The notes below the pieces were generated by a model. It made no database searches and was not told the DNA's origin. It worked only from the letters and a program-made list of their open reading frames with translations. From Raineyella fluvialis (GTDB taxonomy: Bacteria > Actinomycetota > Actinomycetes > Propionibacteriales > Propionibacteriaceae): a DNA stretch of 64,000 nt. The number at the start of each line of letters is the position of its first letter. Position 1 is the stretch's first letter. The position numbers and the translations under genes are program-made. The DNA is taken from NCBI RefSeq assembly GCF_009646095.1, contig NZ_CP045725.1, positions 3,348,001 to 3,412,000 on the forward strand, written 5' to 3'. Shown here piece after piece: positions 47,168 through 58,619 of the stretch.

Positions 47168-47655
47168 ACCGTCTCGACACCTCCCCGCGTCGGACGTGCG
47201 GCCGACGAGCCGGCCTCGTCCTGTCCGCGCTCGCGGCGGTACTCGTCCTCGGCGGGTGCAGCGCCCCGGTGCAGTTGCCCGACCCGCAGGTCGACGACGC
47301 GACCCGGACGACCTGCTCGGCCCTTGTCGCCGACGCACCGGCGACCCTGCTCGGGTCGCCGCGCCGGGCGACGACCGGATCCCTGGCCGTTGCCTGGGGC
47401 GACCCGCCGATCACCCTGGCCTGCGGCGGGCCCAAGCCGGCGGGACTGACCGCGACCAGCCCATGCCTCGAGGTCAACGGAGTCGGCTGGTGGTCCCAGG
47501 ACGGCACGACCGGGACGATCTTCACCACCGTCGGCCGAGCCGTCTACGTGCAGGTGGGGGTGCCGAACGCCTACGGCAACTCTGGGGACGCCCTCGCCGA
47601 GCTTGCCCCCATCGTGTCGCGTCACGACACGCTGCTGCGCCCCTGCGCCGGGTGA
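47164..47655 (+). CDS. DUF3515 lipoprotein
   Basis: A 163-aa predicted lipoprotein. The signal peptide (LVLSALAAVLVLGGC) ends in the lipobox LGGC near residue 32. The DUF3515 domain follows, with conserved cysteines (TCSAL, LACGGP, SPCLEV, RPCAG) and GVGWWSQDG. The family lies beside ddl and thiL in most actinobacteria; its role is unknown. GTG 47164 overlaps the stop of the Lrp-like gene. Confidence 0.85.
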   Translation: MNRLDTSPRRTCGRRAGLVLSALAAVLVLGGCSAPVQLPDPQVDDATRTTCSALVADAPATLLGSPRRATTGSLAVAWGDPPITLACGGPKPAGLTATSPCLEVNGVGWWSQDGTTGTIFTTVGRAVYVQVGVPNAYGNSGDALAELAPIVSRHDTLLRPCAG

Positions 47656-47718
47656 GGCACCCGGACCCGAGGACAACGGCACCGGCGCACGGCCGGCCCC
47701 CGCCGGAGCGGGTGCCGA

Positions 47719-48837
47719 TCAGCGCAGCCCGACGGGCCGGCACAGGGCCAGTTCGATGAGCCGGTCGATCAGGTCGGGGTAGGCCACTCCGGCCGCCGCC
47801 CAGACCTGCGGGAACATCGAGAACCGGGTGAAGCCGGGCATCGTGTTGAGCTCGTTCACCAGAACGGTGTTGTCATGGGTGAGGAAGCAGTCGACCCGGG
47901 CGAGGCCTTCACAGTCGAACGCCTCGAAGACGCGGATCGCCACCTCGCGCACCTCGGCCGCGACGGCCGGATCGAGATCCGCGGGCACGTGCAGACTGAC
48001 CTGCTCCTCGGGAAGGTACTTCGCGTCGAAGTCGTAGAAGCCCGAGGCGTTGTGCATCTCGATCTCGGCCACCACGGAGGCCTGGGGCCGACCGCCTGCC
48101 GGGTCCTGGAGGACGCCGCACTCGATCTCGCGCGCCTGGACGACGCCCTCCTCGACGATCACCCGCGGATCCCAGCGCTGCGCCTCGGCGATCGCGTCGC
48201 GCAGGCCGGCGGGATCCTCGACCCTGGTGATACCGACGCTGGAGCCGCCTCGGGCCGGCTTGACGTAGACCGGGAACCGCAGGGCCGAGATGGACTCCAG
48301 GCAGGCTTCCGGATCGGCGGCCCAGTCCGCCGGCCGGATCCCGACCCAGGGGCCGATCGGCAGGGCGCTGAGGGCCATCACCTGCTTCATCCGGATCTTG
48401 TCCATGGCCACCGCGCTGGCCGTCACCCCGGAGCCGACGTAGCGGATGCCGTACATCTCGAAGAGGCCCTGGATGGTGCCGTCCTCGCCCATCGGTCCGT
48501 GCAGCAGCGAGAACGCCAGGTCGATGTCGTGGACATCGACGAGTCGGTCGCCGTCGATCGATGCGATCCGGGCGCCGTCCGGCGTCCGGGCCAGCACGGC
48601 GTCGGGCCGGTCCTCGGGGACCTCCGGCAGGACGCCGTCGACGGTCGTCAAGGCCACCACCTCGTCGAGCCCCAGCTGGACCCACCGGCCGGAACGGGTG
48701 ATGCCCACGGCCACCAGGTCGTAGCGTTCCTGATCGATCGCGGCCAGCACTCCGGCGGCGGTCAGGCACGACACCCCGTGCTCGGAGCTGTTGCCACCGA
48801 AGACGACGGCGACGGTCGGGCGAGCGGGTGTGGTCAT
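47719..48837 (-). CDS. ddl: D-alanine-D-alanine ligase
   Basis: An ATP-grasp ligase of 372 aa making the D-Ala-D-Ala dipeptide of peptidoglycan. Segments include VVFGGNSSEHGVS, HGPMGEDGTIQG, KPARGGSSVGITR, ARVDCFL and VNELNTMPGFT. ATG 48837 has CAGGAGGT upstream and is preferred to the longer frame at 48867. It is convergent with the DUF3515 gene and downstream of gpsA. Confidence 0.96.
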   Translation of the reverse strand: MTTPARPTVAVVFGGNSSEHGVSCLTAAGVLAAIDQERYDLVAVGITRSGRWVQLGLDEVVALTTVDGVLPEVPEDRPDAVLARTPDGARIASIDGDRLVDVHDIDLAFSLLHGPMGEDGTIQGLFEMYGIRYVGSGVTASAVAMDKIRMKQVMALSALPIGPWVGIRPADWAADPEACLESISALRFPVYVKPARGGSSVGITRVEDPAGLRDAIAEAQRWDPRVIVEEGVVQAREIECGVLQDPAGGRPQASVVAEIEMHNASGFYDFDAKYLPEEQVSLHVPADLDPAVAAEVREVAIRVFEAFDCEGLARVDCFLTHDNTVLVNELNTMPGFTRFSMFPQVWAAAGVAYPDLIDRLIELALCRPVGLR

Positions 48838-48913
48838 GGGACCTCCTGGGACGACAACGGGCAACACCCTACCGCCGTCGGGAGGGCACTCCGGACCGGT
48901 GAACCGAGCCCGA

Positions 48914-49921
48914 TCACCACTCGGGTTTGGGCTCCCGCTGCATCAGGACCGGGACCAGAGCCGCGGGTGACGTACGTCCCTCCAGGACCTCGACGACCCC
49001 CGAGACGATGGGCATGTCGACCTCGTAGGCGCGGGCCAGATCGCGTACCGCGCGGCTCGTCGCCACGCCCTCAGCCACCCCCCGGCTCTCCCGCGCCGCC
49101 TCCTCCACCCCCAGGCCGCGGCCCAGCCGCTCGCCGAACGTACGGTTCCGCGACAGAGGCGACATGCAGGTGGCGACCAGGTCGCCGAGGCCGGCCAGGC
49201 CCGCGAAGGTCTCCCGCCGACCCCCCATCGCCTCACCCAGGGCGGCCACCTGGTGCAGCCCCCGGGTGATCAACGAGGCGAGGGCGTTGTGCCCATAGCC
49301 CAGCCCCTCCCCCATGCCGACGGCGAGAGCGATGACGTTCTTGGCCGCTCCGGCGATCTCGACGCCGACCACGTCGTCGAGGGTGTACGCCCGGAACGAA
49401 GGGGTCAGGCACCACTGCTGGACCAGCTCACCCACGGCGGCCTCCCTCGCCGCCACGACCGACAGGGAAGGCTGCCGTTCGGCGATCTCGCGCGCGAGGT
49501 TGGGACCGGAGAGGACGGCGATCCTGGCCGTGGGCACTCCCCCGACCTGCTCGATCACCTCGCTCATCCGCATGTCCGTCCCCGTCTCGATTCCCTTGAC
49601 GAGGCTCAGGACGGGGGCCGTGGCATCGCGCCAGACCGGCAGGGTGGCCAGGTGGCGCAGATAGCCGCGCAGGTGCTGGGCGGGCAGTGCAAGCACGACC
49701 AGATCGGCGCCGGCGAGACCGCGGACCGGATCGGTGGTGGCGCCCACCGTCGGGCCGAGCTCGATGTCGGAGAGATAGGAGGGGTTGTGGTGGCGCTGGT
49801 TGACCCCGTCGGCAATGACGGGACGGCGGGCCACCAGCGTGACGTCGTGACCGGCGTCGGCGAGGACCCTGGCGAAGGCTGTCGCCCAGTTGCCCGCTCC
49901 GAGGATGCAGCACTGTGCCAT
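48914..49921 (-). CDS. gpsA: Glycerol-3-phosphate dehydrogenase [NAD(P)+]
   Basis: A 335-aa enzyme reducing dihydroxyacetone phosphate to glycerol 3-phosphate for phospholipid synthesis. The nucleotide-binding loop is ILGAGNWATAFA; other marks are LSLVKGIE, SGPNLAREIA, the catalytic lysine in GAAKNVIALA, and GLGDLVATC. It sits before ddl as in other actinobacteria, though plsC and cofC, often present here, are absent. Confidence 0.96.
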   Translation of the reverse strand: MAQCCILGAGNWATAFARVLADAGHDVTLVARRPVIADGVNQRHHNPSYLSDIELGPTVGATTDPVRGLAGADLVVLALPAQHLRGYLRHLATLPVWRDATAPVLSLVKGIETGTDMRMSEVIEQVGGVPTARIAVLSGPNLAREIAERQPSLSVVAAREAAVGELVQQWCLTPSFRAYTLDDVVGVEIAGAAKNVIALAVGMGEGLGYGHNALASLITRGLHQVAALGEAMGGRRETFAGLAGLGDLVATCMSPLSRNRTFGERLGRGLGVEEAARESRGVAEGVATSRAVRDLARAYEVDMPIVSGVVEVLEGRTSPAALVPVLMQREPKPEW

Positions 49922-50007
49922 CCGGTCAGCCTATCGTCGCCGGCCGGACGCCGCGCCCGCACCGCCCCGCTGGTCGTCGAGCAGACAGGTGTGCCAGCAT
50001 CCGAGGC

Positions 50008-50565
50008 ATGAGCGATCTCGGCGATCCCGTCCACTGGCTGCTGCCCCCCGATCCGGACGCCACCGAGGCCTTCCGGGACTGGCCCGCGCCGGCCCGGCAC
50101 CGACTGGCCCTGTGCGCCCTGTTGGACCGGATCGATGACGTGACCTCCACCGGCACGCGGGTCGGGGTGGTGGTGGCCGGCACGACGGGTTCCCCGTGGA
50201 TCGGGCTCGCCGCGCGACTGCGGTCGTACGGTGCGGAGGCGCAGGTCGCCGGCATGGTTCCCGGACAGGCGACCGAGCAGATGGAGATGCCTGCCGACGC
50301 CGACTCGGCCCGGGCGGGCCGGCATGGCGCGGCGATGCTGGGACCGGCGGATACGCCGGTACGTCATCTGGGGGTCACCGTGACCGGCACTCCCGGAGAG
50401 ACACCGTGGACCGGCCCATGGATGGTGCTGACCGACGAGGGCTGGCGGGCCGAGCTGTCCCCGACCGCCCTGCTGGACCCCGTGCTCGGATTGCGTCCGG
50501 GACAGCGTCTGCAGGTGATGGTCACCCTCGGTGCCGAACCGCGGGTCGTCAGCGCCTGGCACTAG
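50008..50565 (+). CDS. Hypothetical protein, 185 aa
   Basis: I do not recognise this soluble protein. It begins MSDLGDPVHWLLPPDPDATE and contains a Gly/Val-rich stretch (GVVVAGTTGSPWIGLAARL) and a proline-tryptophan segment (GETPWTGPWMVL). No membrane segment or known catalytic motif is visible. A short CGAGG lies directly before ATG 50008. It is divergent from gpsA and followed by a strong terminator shared with leuD, and its codon use resembles the neighbours. Confidence 0.6.
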   Translation: MSDLGDPVHWLLPPDPDATEAFRDWPAPARHRLALCALLDRIDDVTSTGTRVGVVVAGTTGSPWIGLAARLRSYGAEAQVAGMVPGQATEQMEMPADADSARAGRHGAAMLGPADTPVRHLGVTVTGTPGETPWTGPWMVLTDEGWRAELSPTALLDPVLGLRPGQRLQVMVTLGAEPRVVSAWH

Positions 50566-50573
50566 ACAGCACG

Positions 50574-50615
50574 CCGCGCCTCGGCCGGGAGGTGATACTC
50601 CCGGCCGAGGCGCGG
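50574..50615. terminator. Bidirectional terminator between the hypothetical gene and leuD
   Basis: A perfect 18-bp stem (50574-50591 with 50598-50615) with a 6-base loop between convergent genes. Confidence 0.87.
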
Positions 50616-50629
50616 CGGTGGTGGCGGAC

Positions 50630-51235
50630 TCAGTCCTGCGTGCGCAGCGGGAGGGTGGCGACCTTCCAGCTCGGCCGCTTGGCCTCGTACGCGGCGATCT
50701 CGTCCTCGTGGGTGAGGGTGACGCCGATGTCGTCCAGACCGTTCATCAGCCGGTAGCGGGTGTAGTCGTTCACCTCCAAGGGTGCGACCAGATCACCGGC
50801 GGTGATCGTCCGGGCGTCGAGGTCGACGGTCACGGGGAGGGCCGGATCGGCCTCGGTCGCGTCCCAGAGCTTCTCGACGACGTCCTGGGGGACCACCGCG
50901 ACGAGCAGCCCCGACTTACCGGCGTTGTTGCGGAAGATGTCGCCGAAGCGCGACCCGATGATGACCTTGAAGCCGTAGTTCTGCAGGGCCCACACCGCGT
51001 GCTCACGCGACGAGCCGGTGCCGAACTCCGGGCCCGGGATCAGGATGGTGGCGCCCTGACGCTCGGGCTTGTTCAGGACGAACTCCGGGTCCTGGCGCCA
51101 GGCGGCGAACAGCCCGTCCTCGAAGCCGGTCTTGGTGATGCGCTTGAGGTAGACCGCCGGGATGATCTGGTCGGTGTCGACGTTGCTGCGGCGCAGCGGA
51201 ACGGCCGTGCCGGTGTGCTCGATGAACTTCTCCAT
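50630..51235 (-). CDS. leuD: 3-isopropylmalate dehydratase, small subunit
   Basis: A 201-aa subunit of isopropylmalate isomerase (leucine pathway). Marks are [33 protein letters not shown] and [18 protein letters not shown] 51235 has GAGGAG upstream. It follows leuC by 11 bases and forms its operon partner. Confidence 0.97.
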   Translation of the reverse strand: MEKFIEHTGTAVPLRRSNVDTDQIIPAVYLKRITKTGFEDGLFAAWRQDPEFVLNKPERQGATILIPGPEFGTGSSREHAVWALQNYGFKVIIGSRFGDIFRNNAGKSGLLVAVVPQDVVEKLWDATEADPALPVTVDLDARTITAGDLVAPLEVNDYTRYRLMNGLDDIGVTLTHEDEIAAYEAKRPSWKVATLPLRTQD

Positions 51236-51246
51236 GGCGATACTCC

Positions 51247-52662
<1,416 letters not shown>

Positions 52663-52847
52663 CGAATGTCCTCCATCCGGATCAACAAGGACCGCTCTGC
52701 ATGCCGACCGGAGGTGCACACTGCATCGTGCGGTCTTACAATGCGAGACGTAAGTCCCATTTCGTGAGATCATCGTAGCAAAGGAGTGCGTCGTTTGAGA
52801 GACCACCGGGACTTGCGTTTCACATCCCGAGACGGCAATATCGAAAT
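52663..52847. promoter_or_regulatory. leuC / IclR-regulator divergent control region
   Basis: On the minus strand, a -10-like TACGAT (52772-52777) precedes two similar 16-base segments, TCTCACGAAATGGGAC (52754-52769) and TCTCGCATTGTAAGAC (52733-52748). They repeat with a 21-bp period, two helical turns, and lie over and just after the likely leuC start point. They are candidate sites for the adjacent regulator. Confidence 0.4.
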
Positions 52848-53576
52848 ATGGATAACGGAAGCGGAGTCGGCGTCCTCGACAAGGCGGCCCTCGTACTGAG
52901 TGCCCTGGAGACCGGTCCCACCACGCTGGCGGGTCTGGTCCAGAGTACCGGGCTGGCGCGCCCGACCGCCCATCGCCTGGCTGTGGCCCTCGAGCACCAT
53001 CGTCTGGTCGCGCGCGACCTGCAGGGACGCTTCGTGCTGGGTCCCCGACTCGCCGAGCTGGCGGCGGCCGCGGGCGAGGACCGCCTGGTGGCGACGGCAG
53101 GCCCGGTGCTGGCCAGGCTGCGGGACATCACCGGCGAATCCGCACAGCTCTTCCGACGCCAGGGCGACATCCGGATCTGCGTGGCCGCGGCCGAGCGGTC
53201 CTCCGGTCTGCGCGACACCGTGCCGATCGGCAGCCAGTTGACCATGTCCGCGGGCTCAGCCGCCCAGGTCCTGCTCGCTTGGGAGGATCCGGACCGGATG
53301 CAGCGCGGCCTGGAGTCGGCCGAGTTCAGCGCCGTCGCCCTCACCGGCGTCCGCCGGCACGGTTTCGCGGAGTCCGTCGGCGAGCGGGAGCCCGGCGTCG
53401 CCTCCGTGTCAGCGCCGGTGCGCTCCCCCTCCGGCAAGGTGATCGCTGCCGTCAGCGTCTCCGGACCGATCGAGCGACTCACCCGCCAGCCGGGTCGACT
53501 GCACGCCCCGGCGGTGATGGCCGCGGCCGACCGCCTCAGCGAGGTCCTGCGCCGGTCGGGTGGTCAGGAGTCCTGA
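52848..53576 (+). CDS. IclR-family regulator, NdgR/LtbR-like
   Basis: A 242-aa regulator. The winged HTH is at about 7-65 ([37 protein letters not shown]). The IclR effector domain follows ([38 protein letters not shown]). It is divergent from leuCD, the position of NdgR (Streptomyces) and LtbR (Corynebacterium), which control leucine and related amino-acid genes. The regulatory target is inferred from this synteny. Confidence 0.9.
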   Translation: MDNGSGVGVLDKAALVLSALETGPTTLAGLVQSTGLARPTAHRLAVALEHHRLVARDLQGRFVLGPRLAELAAAAGEDRLVATAGPVLARLRDITGESAQLFRRQGDIRICVAAAERSSGLRDTVPIGSQLTMSAGSAAQVLLAWEDPDRMQRGLESAEFSAVALTGVRRHGFAESVGEREPGVASVSAPVRSPSGKVIAAVSVSGPIERLTRQPGRLHAPAVMAAADRLSEVLRRSGGQES

Positions 53577-53588
53577 CCACCCCACCGG

Positions 53589-55909
53589 TCAGCCGGCGAA
53601 CTTGCCGCGGGCGCGCCGGCGGCCCGCCTTCTCACCCCGTGCCTCGGCGGCGGCCAGTTCCCCCGGCGCCGTGCCCAGCGGCTGGTCGGCGAACGAACGC
53701 GTGTTGACCTTTTCCGCGACCTCACGCATCGCCAGCCACCACTGCTCGAGCGGGCGGCGGGTCTCGAAGTCCACCAGGTCACGGAAATCCTTGAACGGCG
53801 TCATCGCGTACCCCTCGTCCCGCTCGGAGGCGAAGACGTAGGCGTGCTGCTTGTCCGCGAACTGGCGATCGAGCTCCTCGATACCGGCCGCCGCCAGACG
53901 GGTCGCCACCAGCCGGTCGAACGGGGTGGGGTTGCCGCCCTGCTGCACGTGGCCGAGGATGATCGGCCGGACGTCGAAGAGGTCACCGCCTTCCGCCTCG
54001 AAAAGGCGGGCGAGGAAGTCGGCGGTGTAGTACTCGGCGGCGTCCTCGTTGCGTACGGCCAAGTAGAACCGGCGGCCCTGCTCGAACGCCGCGCGCATCT
54101 GGCGGACGTCCTCCTCCAGCATGGAGATGGTGATGCCCTCCTCGTTGAGGTAGACGCGCTCGGCCCCCGAGGCCAGACCACTGGCCTGGGCCAGGAAGCC
54201 GCAGCTGCGGCCCATGGTCTCCACCACGAAGCACCGTCGGCTCGCCGCTGCCGACTGCTTGATCCGGTCCAGTGACTGCATCGCGACATTGAGGGCCGAG
54301 TCCGCGCCGACGGCCATCCGCCACTCCGGGAGGTTGTTGTCGATGCTCGCGGGCAGCACGACGACGGGCAGGTCGAACGCCGAGTAGCGCCGCCGCTCGT
54401 CCATCATCAGCTGGACCGCTTCGTACGCGTTGAACCCACCGATCACCAGGAGCGCATCCATCGCGTGCTCCTCGATGGTGCGGGCGATGCCGTACAGCTC
54501 CTCCGAGCGCGGCACCTCGCGTCGGGTGCCGAGTTCGGCACCCCCCATGCCGGTCCAGCCCTCGACGTCGCCCCAGGCGAACTCGCTCACCCGGCCCCGC
54601 ATGAAGCCGGGGAAGCCGCCCTGGATGCCGAGCATGGTGTGGCCGGCATCGATGCCCAGCCGTACGGCGGCCCACACGGCGGTGTTCATCCCCGGAGCCA
54701 GACCACCGGCGTGCAGGATGCCGATCCGCTTCGCCCGGTGTCCATGGGTCACCCGCGGCTCGGCCTCGGCGAGGGCGTTGAAGATCTCCACCATCCGGCG
54801 GAACCCGTCGCCGCGGGCATCAATCGCTGCTTCGAAGTCGTGGGCGCGGACCAGGTCCCGATCGCCCGGGTGGCGCGGACGGCGTCCACCAGGGGACTGC
54901 GGATGACCTTGTTGCGGTGGACGCCGATGACGACCGGCACCGAGTCGCGGGTGGCGTTGAGCAACTCCTCGGCGGCCGCGACGCCGACCATCGACGACAT
55001 CCACCGGTCGTACGCGGTGGGCGAACCGCCCCGCTGGACGTGACCGAGGATGGTGACCCGGGCATCCTGGCCCAGGTTGGCCTGGAGGGCCTCGCGCACG
55101 GTGTCACAGCTGATCGGGTTGCCGCTGCGGTCGCGGGCACCCTCCGCGACAATGATCAGCGAGTCGCGGCGGCCGGCGGCCCGACCGCGCAGGATCAGCT
55201 CGCACATGTGCTGCTGCCAGCCCTCGGCCGGCGGGGCCTCGGGGATGAACACGTACGCAGCGCCGCCGGCGACGGCGCTGTTGAGCCCGAGGTAGCCGCA
55301 TTCACGCCCCATCACCTCGACGATGAAGATCCGCTGGTGCGAGGCTGCGGTGGAGGCGATCGCGTCCGTCGCCTCGATGATCCGGTGCAGGGCGGTGTCG
55401 GTGCCGATCGTCATGTCGGTGCCGACCATGTCGTTGTCGATCGACCCGACCAGGCCGGCGATCATCAGGTCGGGGTGGGCCTCGGCCACCTCACGCTCGA
55501 GCTGCCCCTCCTCGACCAGCTCCGCGAGGAGCTCGCGCCACTCCTGGCGCAGCATGTCGGCTCCGGTGAGGGACCCGTCGCCGCCGACGACGGCGAGCCG
55601 GTCGATCCCGTTGCGGACCAGGTTGAGAGCCGCCGTACGACGTCCGTCCCGCTCGCGGAACTCCTGGCAGCGCGCAGTGCCGATCACGGTGCCGCCGCGC
55701 TGGAGGATGCCGGAGACGTCATCCCACTCCAGCGCCTCGATCTCGTCGCCGCCGTTGACGGCACCCTGCCAGCCCTCGCGGACCGCGAAGACCTCGGCAC
55801 CGGCCGCGATGGCGGACCGGACCACCGCGCGGATCGCGGGGTTCATGCCCGGGGCATCGCCACCGCTGGTGAGGACACCGATCCGAACAGGTCCTGGGGT
55901 ATCGGACAC
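53589..55909 (-). CDS. Duplicated 6-phosphofructokinase, eukaryote-like two-domain form (one-base frameshift in assembly)
   Basis: Two phosphofructokinase domains lie in one protein of about 773 aa after correction. The N-terminal half is complete: TSGGDAPGMNPAIRA, VVGGDGSLTGA, catalytic SIDNDM, MGRECGYLGL and GHVQRGGSPTAYDR. The C-terminal half keeps the fold (GGLAPGMNTAVW, ASIDNNLP, MGRSCGFLA, GHVQQGGNPTPFDR), but its GGDGS loop is replaced by GGFNAYE, and the second aspartate of the active site is asparagine. This split, with a catalytic N-half and a probably regulatory C-half, is that of fungal and animal enzymes. The frames join near the C run 54857-54859. GTG 55909 is the start. It is divergent from the glycosylase gene. 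Confidence 0.85.
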
Positions 55910-55999
55910 GGTGATGTTCCTTCCGCTGGGCGATGGCGAACGCGCCCCAGTCTATGGACCGGCCCGGTCAGCATCGCCGAGGGGTGCGACAGTGGCGAG

Positions 56000-56592
56000 G
56001 TGGTGCCCGATCTGTCCCGTCACGCCCTCGAGGTGGCCCCCTCCTCCTCGGCTGCCGGCTGCGACTCGGCGGCGTCACGGTGCGCCTCGTCGAGGTCGAG
56101 GCGTACGAGGGCGCCGACGATCCGGCCTCGCACGCCTACCGTGGCCCGACCCGTCGCAACGCGGTGATGTTCGGGCCCGGTGGCCACCTGTACGTGTACG
56201 CGTTGCACGGGTCCTTGTGCTGCAACGTGGTGTGCGGCCCCGAGGGCGTCGCGACCGCGGTGCTGCTCCGCGCGGGCGAGGTCGAGGAGGGCCACGACCT
56301 GGCACGCGCCCGGCGGGCCGAGCGGCGGGCCGCCCCGGTGGCCGATCGCGACCTTGCCCGCGGTCCCGGCAACCTGTGCCGGGCCCTGGGGATCACCGCC
56401 GCCGACAACGGCACGGATCTGCTCGAGGGCGGCTCCGTACGCCTGCTGCCGGCCCTGCGCCGGCCCGCGACCCTGGGCATCGGTCCCCGGGTGAATGTCT
56501 CCACGGCCGCCGACCGGCCGTGGCGCTTCTGGGATGCGACCTCGACGGCGGTCTCGCCCTTCAAGCGCCACCCAAAGGCGCTGGCCGACTGA
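56000..56592 (+). CDS. DNA-3-methyladenine glycosylase, AAG/MPG family (one-base frameshift in assembly)
   Basis: An alkyladenine DNA glycosylase of about 197 aa after correction. [14 protein letters not shown] is in one frame; [20 protein letters not shown] and [15 protein letters not shown] follow in the next, joined at the C run 56037-56041. The catalytic glutamate is in VEVEAYEG. Other marks are [26 protein letters not shown] and RPWRFWD. The start is uncertain: GTG 56000 or 56003, with GAGGGG about 16 bases upstream. It removes 3-methyladenine and related lesions in base excision repair. Confidence 0.85.
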
Positions 56593-56614
56593 TCCGGTGC
56601 CGGCTGATCCGGTG

Positions 56615-58531
56615 TCAGCTGCGGCGGGCCAGGTCCGCCCCGTCACCCTGGCCGTGCACGCCGCCGGAATCCAGGTCGGCGCCGTCGGGGTCGCCGGTGT
56701 CGGCCCCGCCGGCATCGATCCCGAACGCCTTCAGACGCGCCCGGTCCGCGAGCGTGTTCGAGGCCTGGAGGGTGAGCAACTCGGCGTAGATGCCGCCGGA
56801 GGTGGCCAACTGTTCCGGGGTGCCGATCTCGTCCACGCGTCCGTCGCGCAGGGTGACGATGCGGTCGACCGAGGAGATGGTGGAGAGCCTGTGCGCGATG
56901 ATCAGCGTCGTCCGCGCCGTCATCAGCTCCTCCAGGCCCTCCTGGACGAGCCGTTCGGACTTCGTGTCGAGCGAACTGGTCGCTTCGTCCAGGACGAGGA
57001 CCGGCGCGTCCTTGAGCATGGCGCGGGCCACCGCCACCCGCTGTTTCTGCCCACCGGACAGCTTGACGCCCCGCTCCCCGATCAGCGCCTCGTACCCCTC
57101 CGGGAACCGTTCGATGAAGCGATCGGCGTTGGCGCGCCGGGCGGCTTCGCGTACCTCCTCGTCGGTGGCGTCCGGGCGACCGTACGCGATGTTCTCCCGG
57201 ATGGTGCCCGAGAACAGGGACGGGTCCTGGAAGACGACGCCGACGCGACGCCGCAACACGTCCAGCGGCAGGCTCGCCGTCTCCTGTCCCTGCAGGGTGA
57301 CCCTGCCCGCGTCCGGCGGATAGAGGCCCAGCAGCAGGTTGACCAGGGTCGACTTCCCGCCGCCGGACTCGCCCACCAGGGCGATCCGCTCGCCGGCGTC
57401 AGCGTGGAAAGTGACGTCGCGCAGCACCGGGCGGCCGGGCTCGTAGGCGAAGTCGACCTCGTGGAAGGCGATGACATGGTCGTCGATCGTACGGGCGGGC
57501 GCCTGCGGCCCCTCGGGTCCGGCGTCGACAGCCGTCGCCACCGATCCCACGGTGGCGCGCTCCTCCACCGTTTCGTCCATCACTTCGAAGTACGACACGG
57601 AGCCGGCGATGGCCCGCTGACCGGAGTCGATGATGAAGCTCATCATCATCACCGGTTGGCGGGCCATGTTCATCAGTTGGATGAGGAGCACCATCACACC
57701 GACGGTGAAGACCCCGTGGGCGGTCTGGAGGAAGATCACCAGGTAGATGCCGAGGAAGGCCACGTTCAGCACGGCGCGGCGGGCAGTGTCCATCCCGTGC
57801 CAGTGACGCGCCTGTTGCCGGGTCAGCGCGATGGTGCGGCCGTATCGCTGGTCGAACGCGGCCAACTCCGCGCGCTCCCGGACGAAGCTCTTCACGACCC
57901 GGATCTGGCCGATCACCTCGGAGAAGCGCCCGTTGGCGATGTCGACCTGCTCGTTCTTCTCCCCCTCCAGGCGCTGCCAGTTCGACGACGTCCTGGCCGT
58001 CAGCCACATGTAGGCGGGGAACATCACCGCCAGCAGGACGGCCAGTGGCCACGCGTAGAAGGCACTGATCACCAGCACCGCCACCGTGGTGATCAGCATC
58101 GTGAAGAAGTTGTTGGAGAAGGACTTGAGGAAGTTCGTCACCTCCGCGATGGACCTCGAGAGCCGCCCGATGATCGTGCCGCTGAGCTCGTTGTCGAAGT
58201 AGCGCTGGGGAAGCCCGAGCAGCTTCTCGAAATAGCGGGTCGACAGGATCTGGCGCAGCCGCGCCGTCATCGTGTCCCCGAGGTACCCGCCGACGTTGGT
58301 CAGGACGGTGTTGAGGAGCTCGGCGGCGAGCAGCGCCAGGGCGATCAGCACGATCGTCCTGGTCGTGCCGCCACGACCGCCGGCCAGCGCGACGACCTCG
58401 TCGGTGGCCCGCCCGATCAGGAAGGGCGTCACCAGGGAGGTGACCGACATCAGCACCGAGCTGAGCACGATCCCCAGGTAGGAGGGCCAGAGCTCCTTGG
58501 TGGTCGACAGGATCCGGACCAGGGATCGCAT
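56615..58531 (-). CDS. ABC transporter, fused membrane and ATPase exporter
   Basis: A 638-aa half-transporter of the type I exporter class (MsbA/LmrA-like). Six transmembrane helices (about 15-310) precede the ATPase: Walker A GESGGGKST, Q-loop VFQDPSLF, signature LSGGQKQRVAVAR, Walker B VLVLDEATSSLD, and H-loop AHRLSTI. It would act as a dimer in the membrane, exporting lipid, peptide or drug; the substrate is unknown. The C-terminal 40 residues are a Gly/Asp-rich tail. It overlaps nothing; a homodimer is implied as no second exporter gene is adjacent. Confidence 0.92.
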   Translation of the reverse strand: MRSLVRILSTTKELWPSYLGIVLSSVLMSVTSLVTPFLIGRATDEVVALAGGRGGTTRTIVLIALALLAAELLNTVLTNVGGYLGDTMTARLRQILSTRYFEKLLGLPQRYFDNELSGTIIGRLSRSIAEVTNFLKSFSNNFFTMLITTVAVLVISAFYAWPLAVLLAVMFPAYMWLTARTSSNWQRLEGEKNEQVDIANGRFSEVIGQIRVVKSFVRERAELAAFDQRYGRTIALTRQQARHWHGMDTARRAVLNVAFLGIYLVIFLQTAHGVFTVGVMVLLIQLMNMARQPVMMMSFIIDSGQRAIAGSVSYFEVMDETVEERATVGSVATAVDAGPEGPQAPARTIDDHVIAFHEVDFAYEPGRPVLRDVTFHADAGERIALVGESGGGKSTLVNLLLGLYPPDAGRVTLQGQETASLPLDVLRRRVGVVFQDPSLFSGTIRENIAYGRPDATDEEVREAARRANADRFIERFPEGYEALIGERGVKLSGGQKQRVAVARAMLKDAPVLVLDEATSSLDTKSERLVQEGLEELMTARTTLIIAHRLSTISSVDRIVTLRDGRVDEIGTPEQLATSGGIYAELLTLQASNTLADRARLKAFGIDAGGADTGDPDGADLDSGGVHGQGDGADLARRS

Positions 58532-58619
58532 GAGCGGCTCCGGGGCTCGCTGGGATGGGACGGGGACATGCTAGTGCCCGTCAATGACAGCCCGGCCGCG
58601 TCGCGCGACGGGCGGCCGG

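Noticed and set aside
45773-47338. A 521-codon reading of thiL beginning upstream at 47338
   Set aside because: The extension overlaps the divergent Lrp-like and DUF3515 genes; ATG 46807 has a good ribosome site and the family N-terminus.
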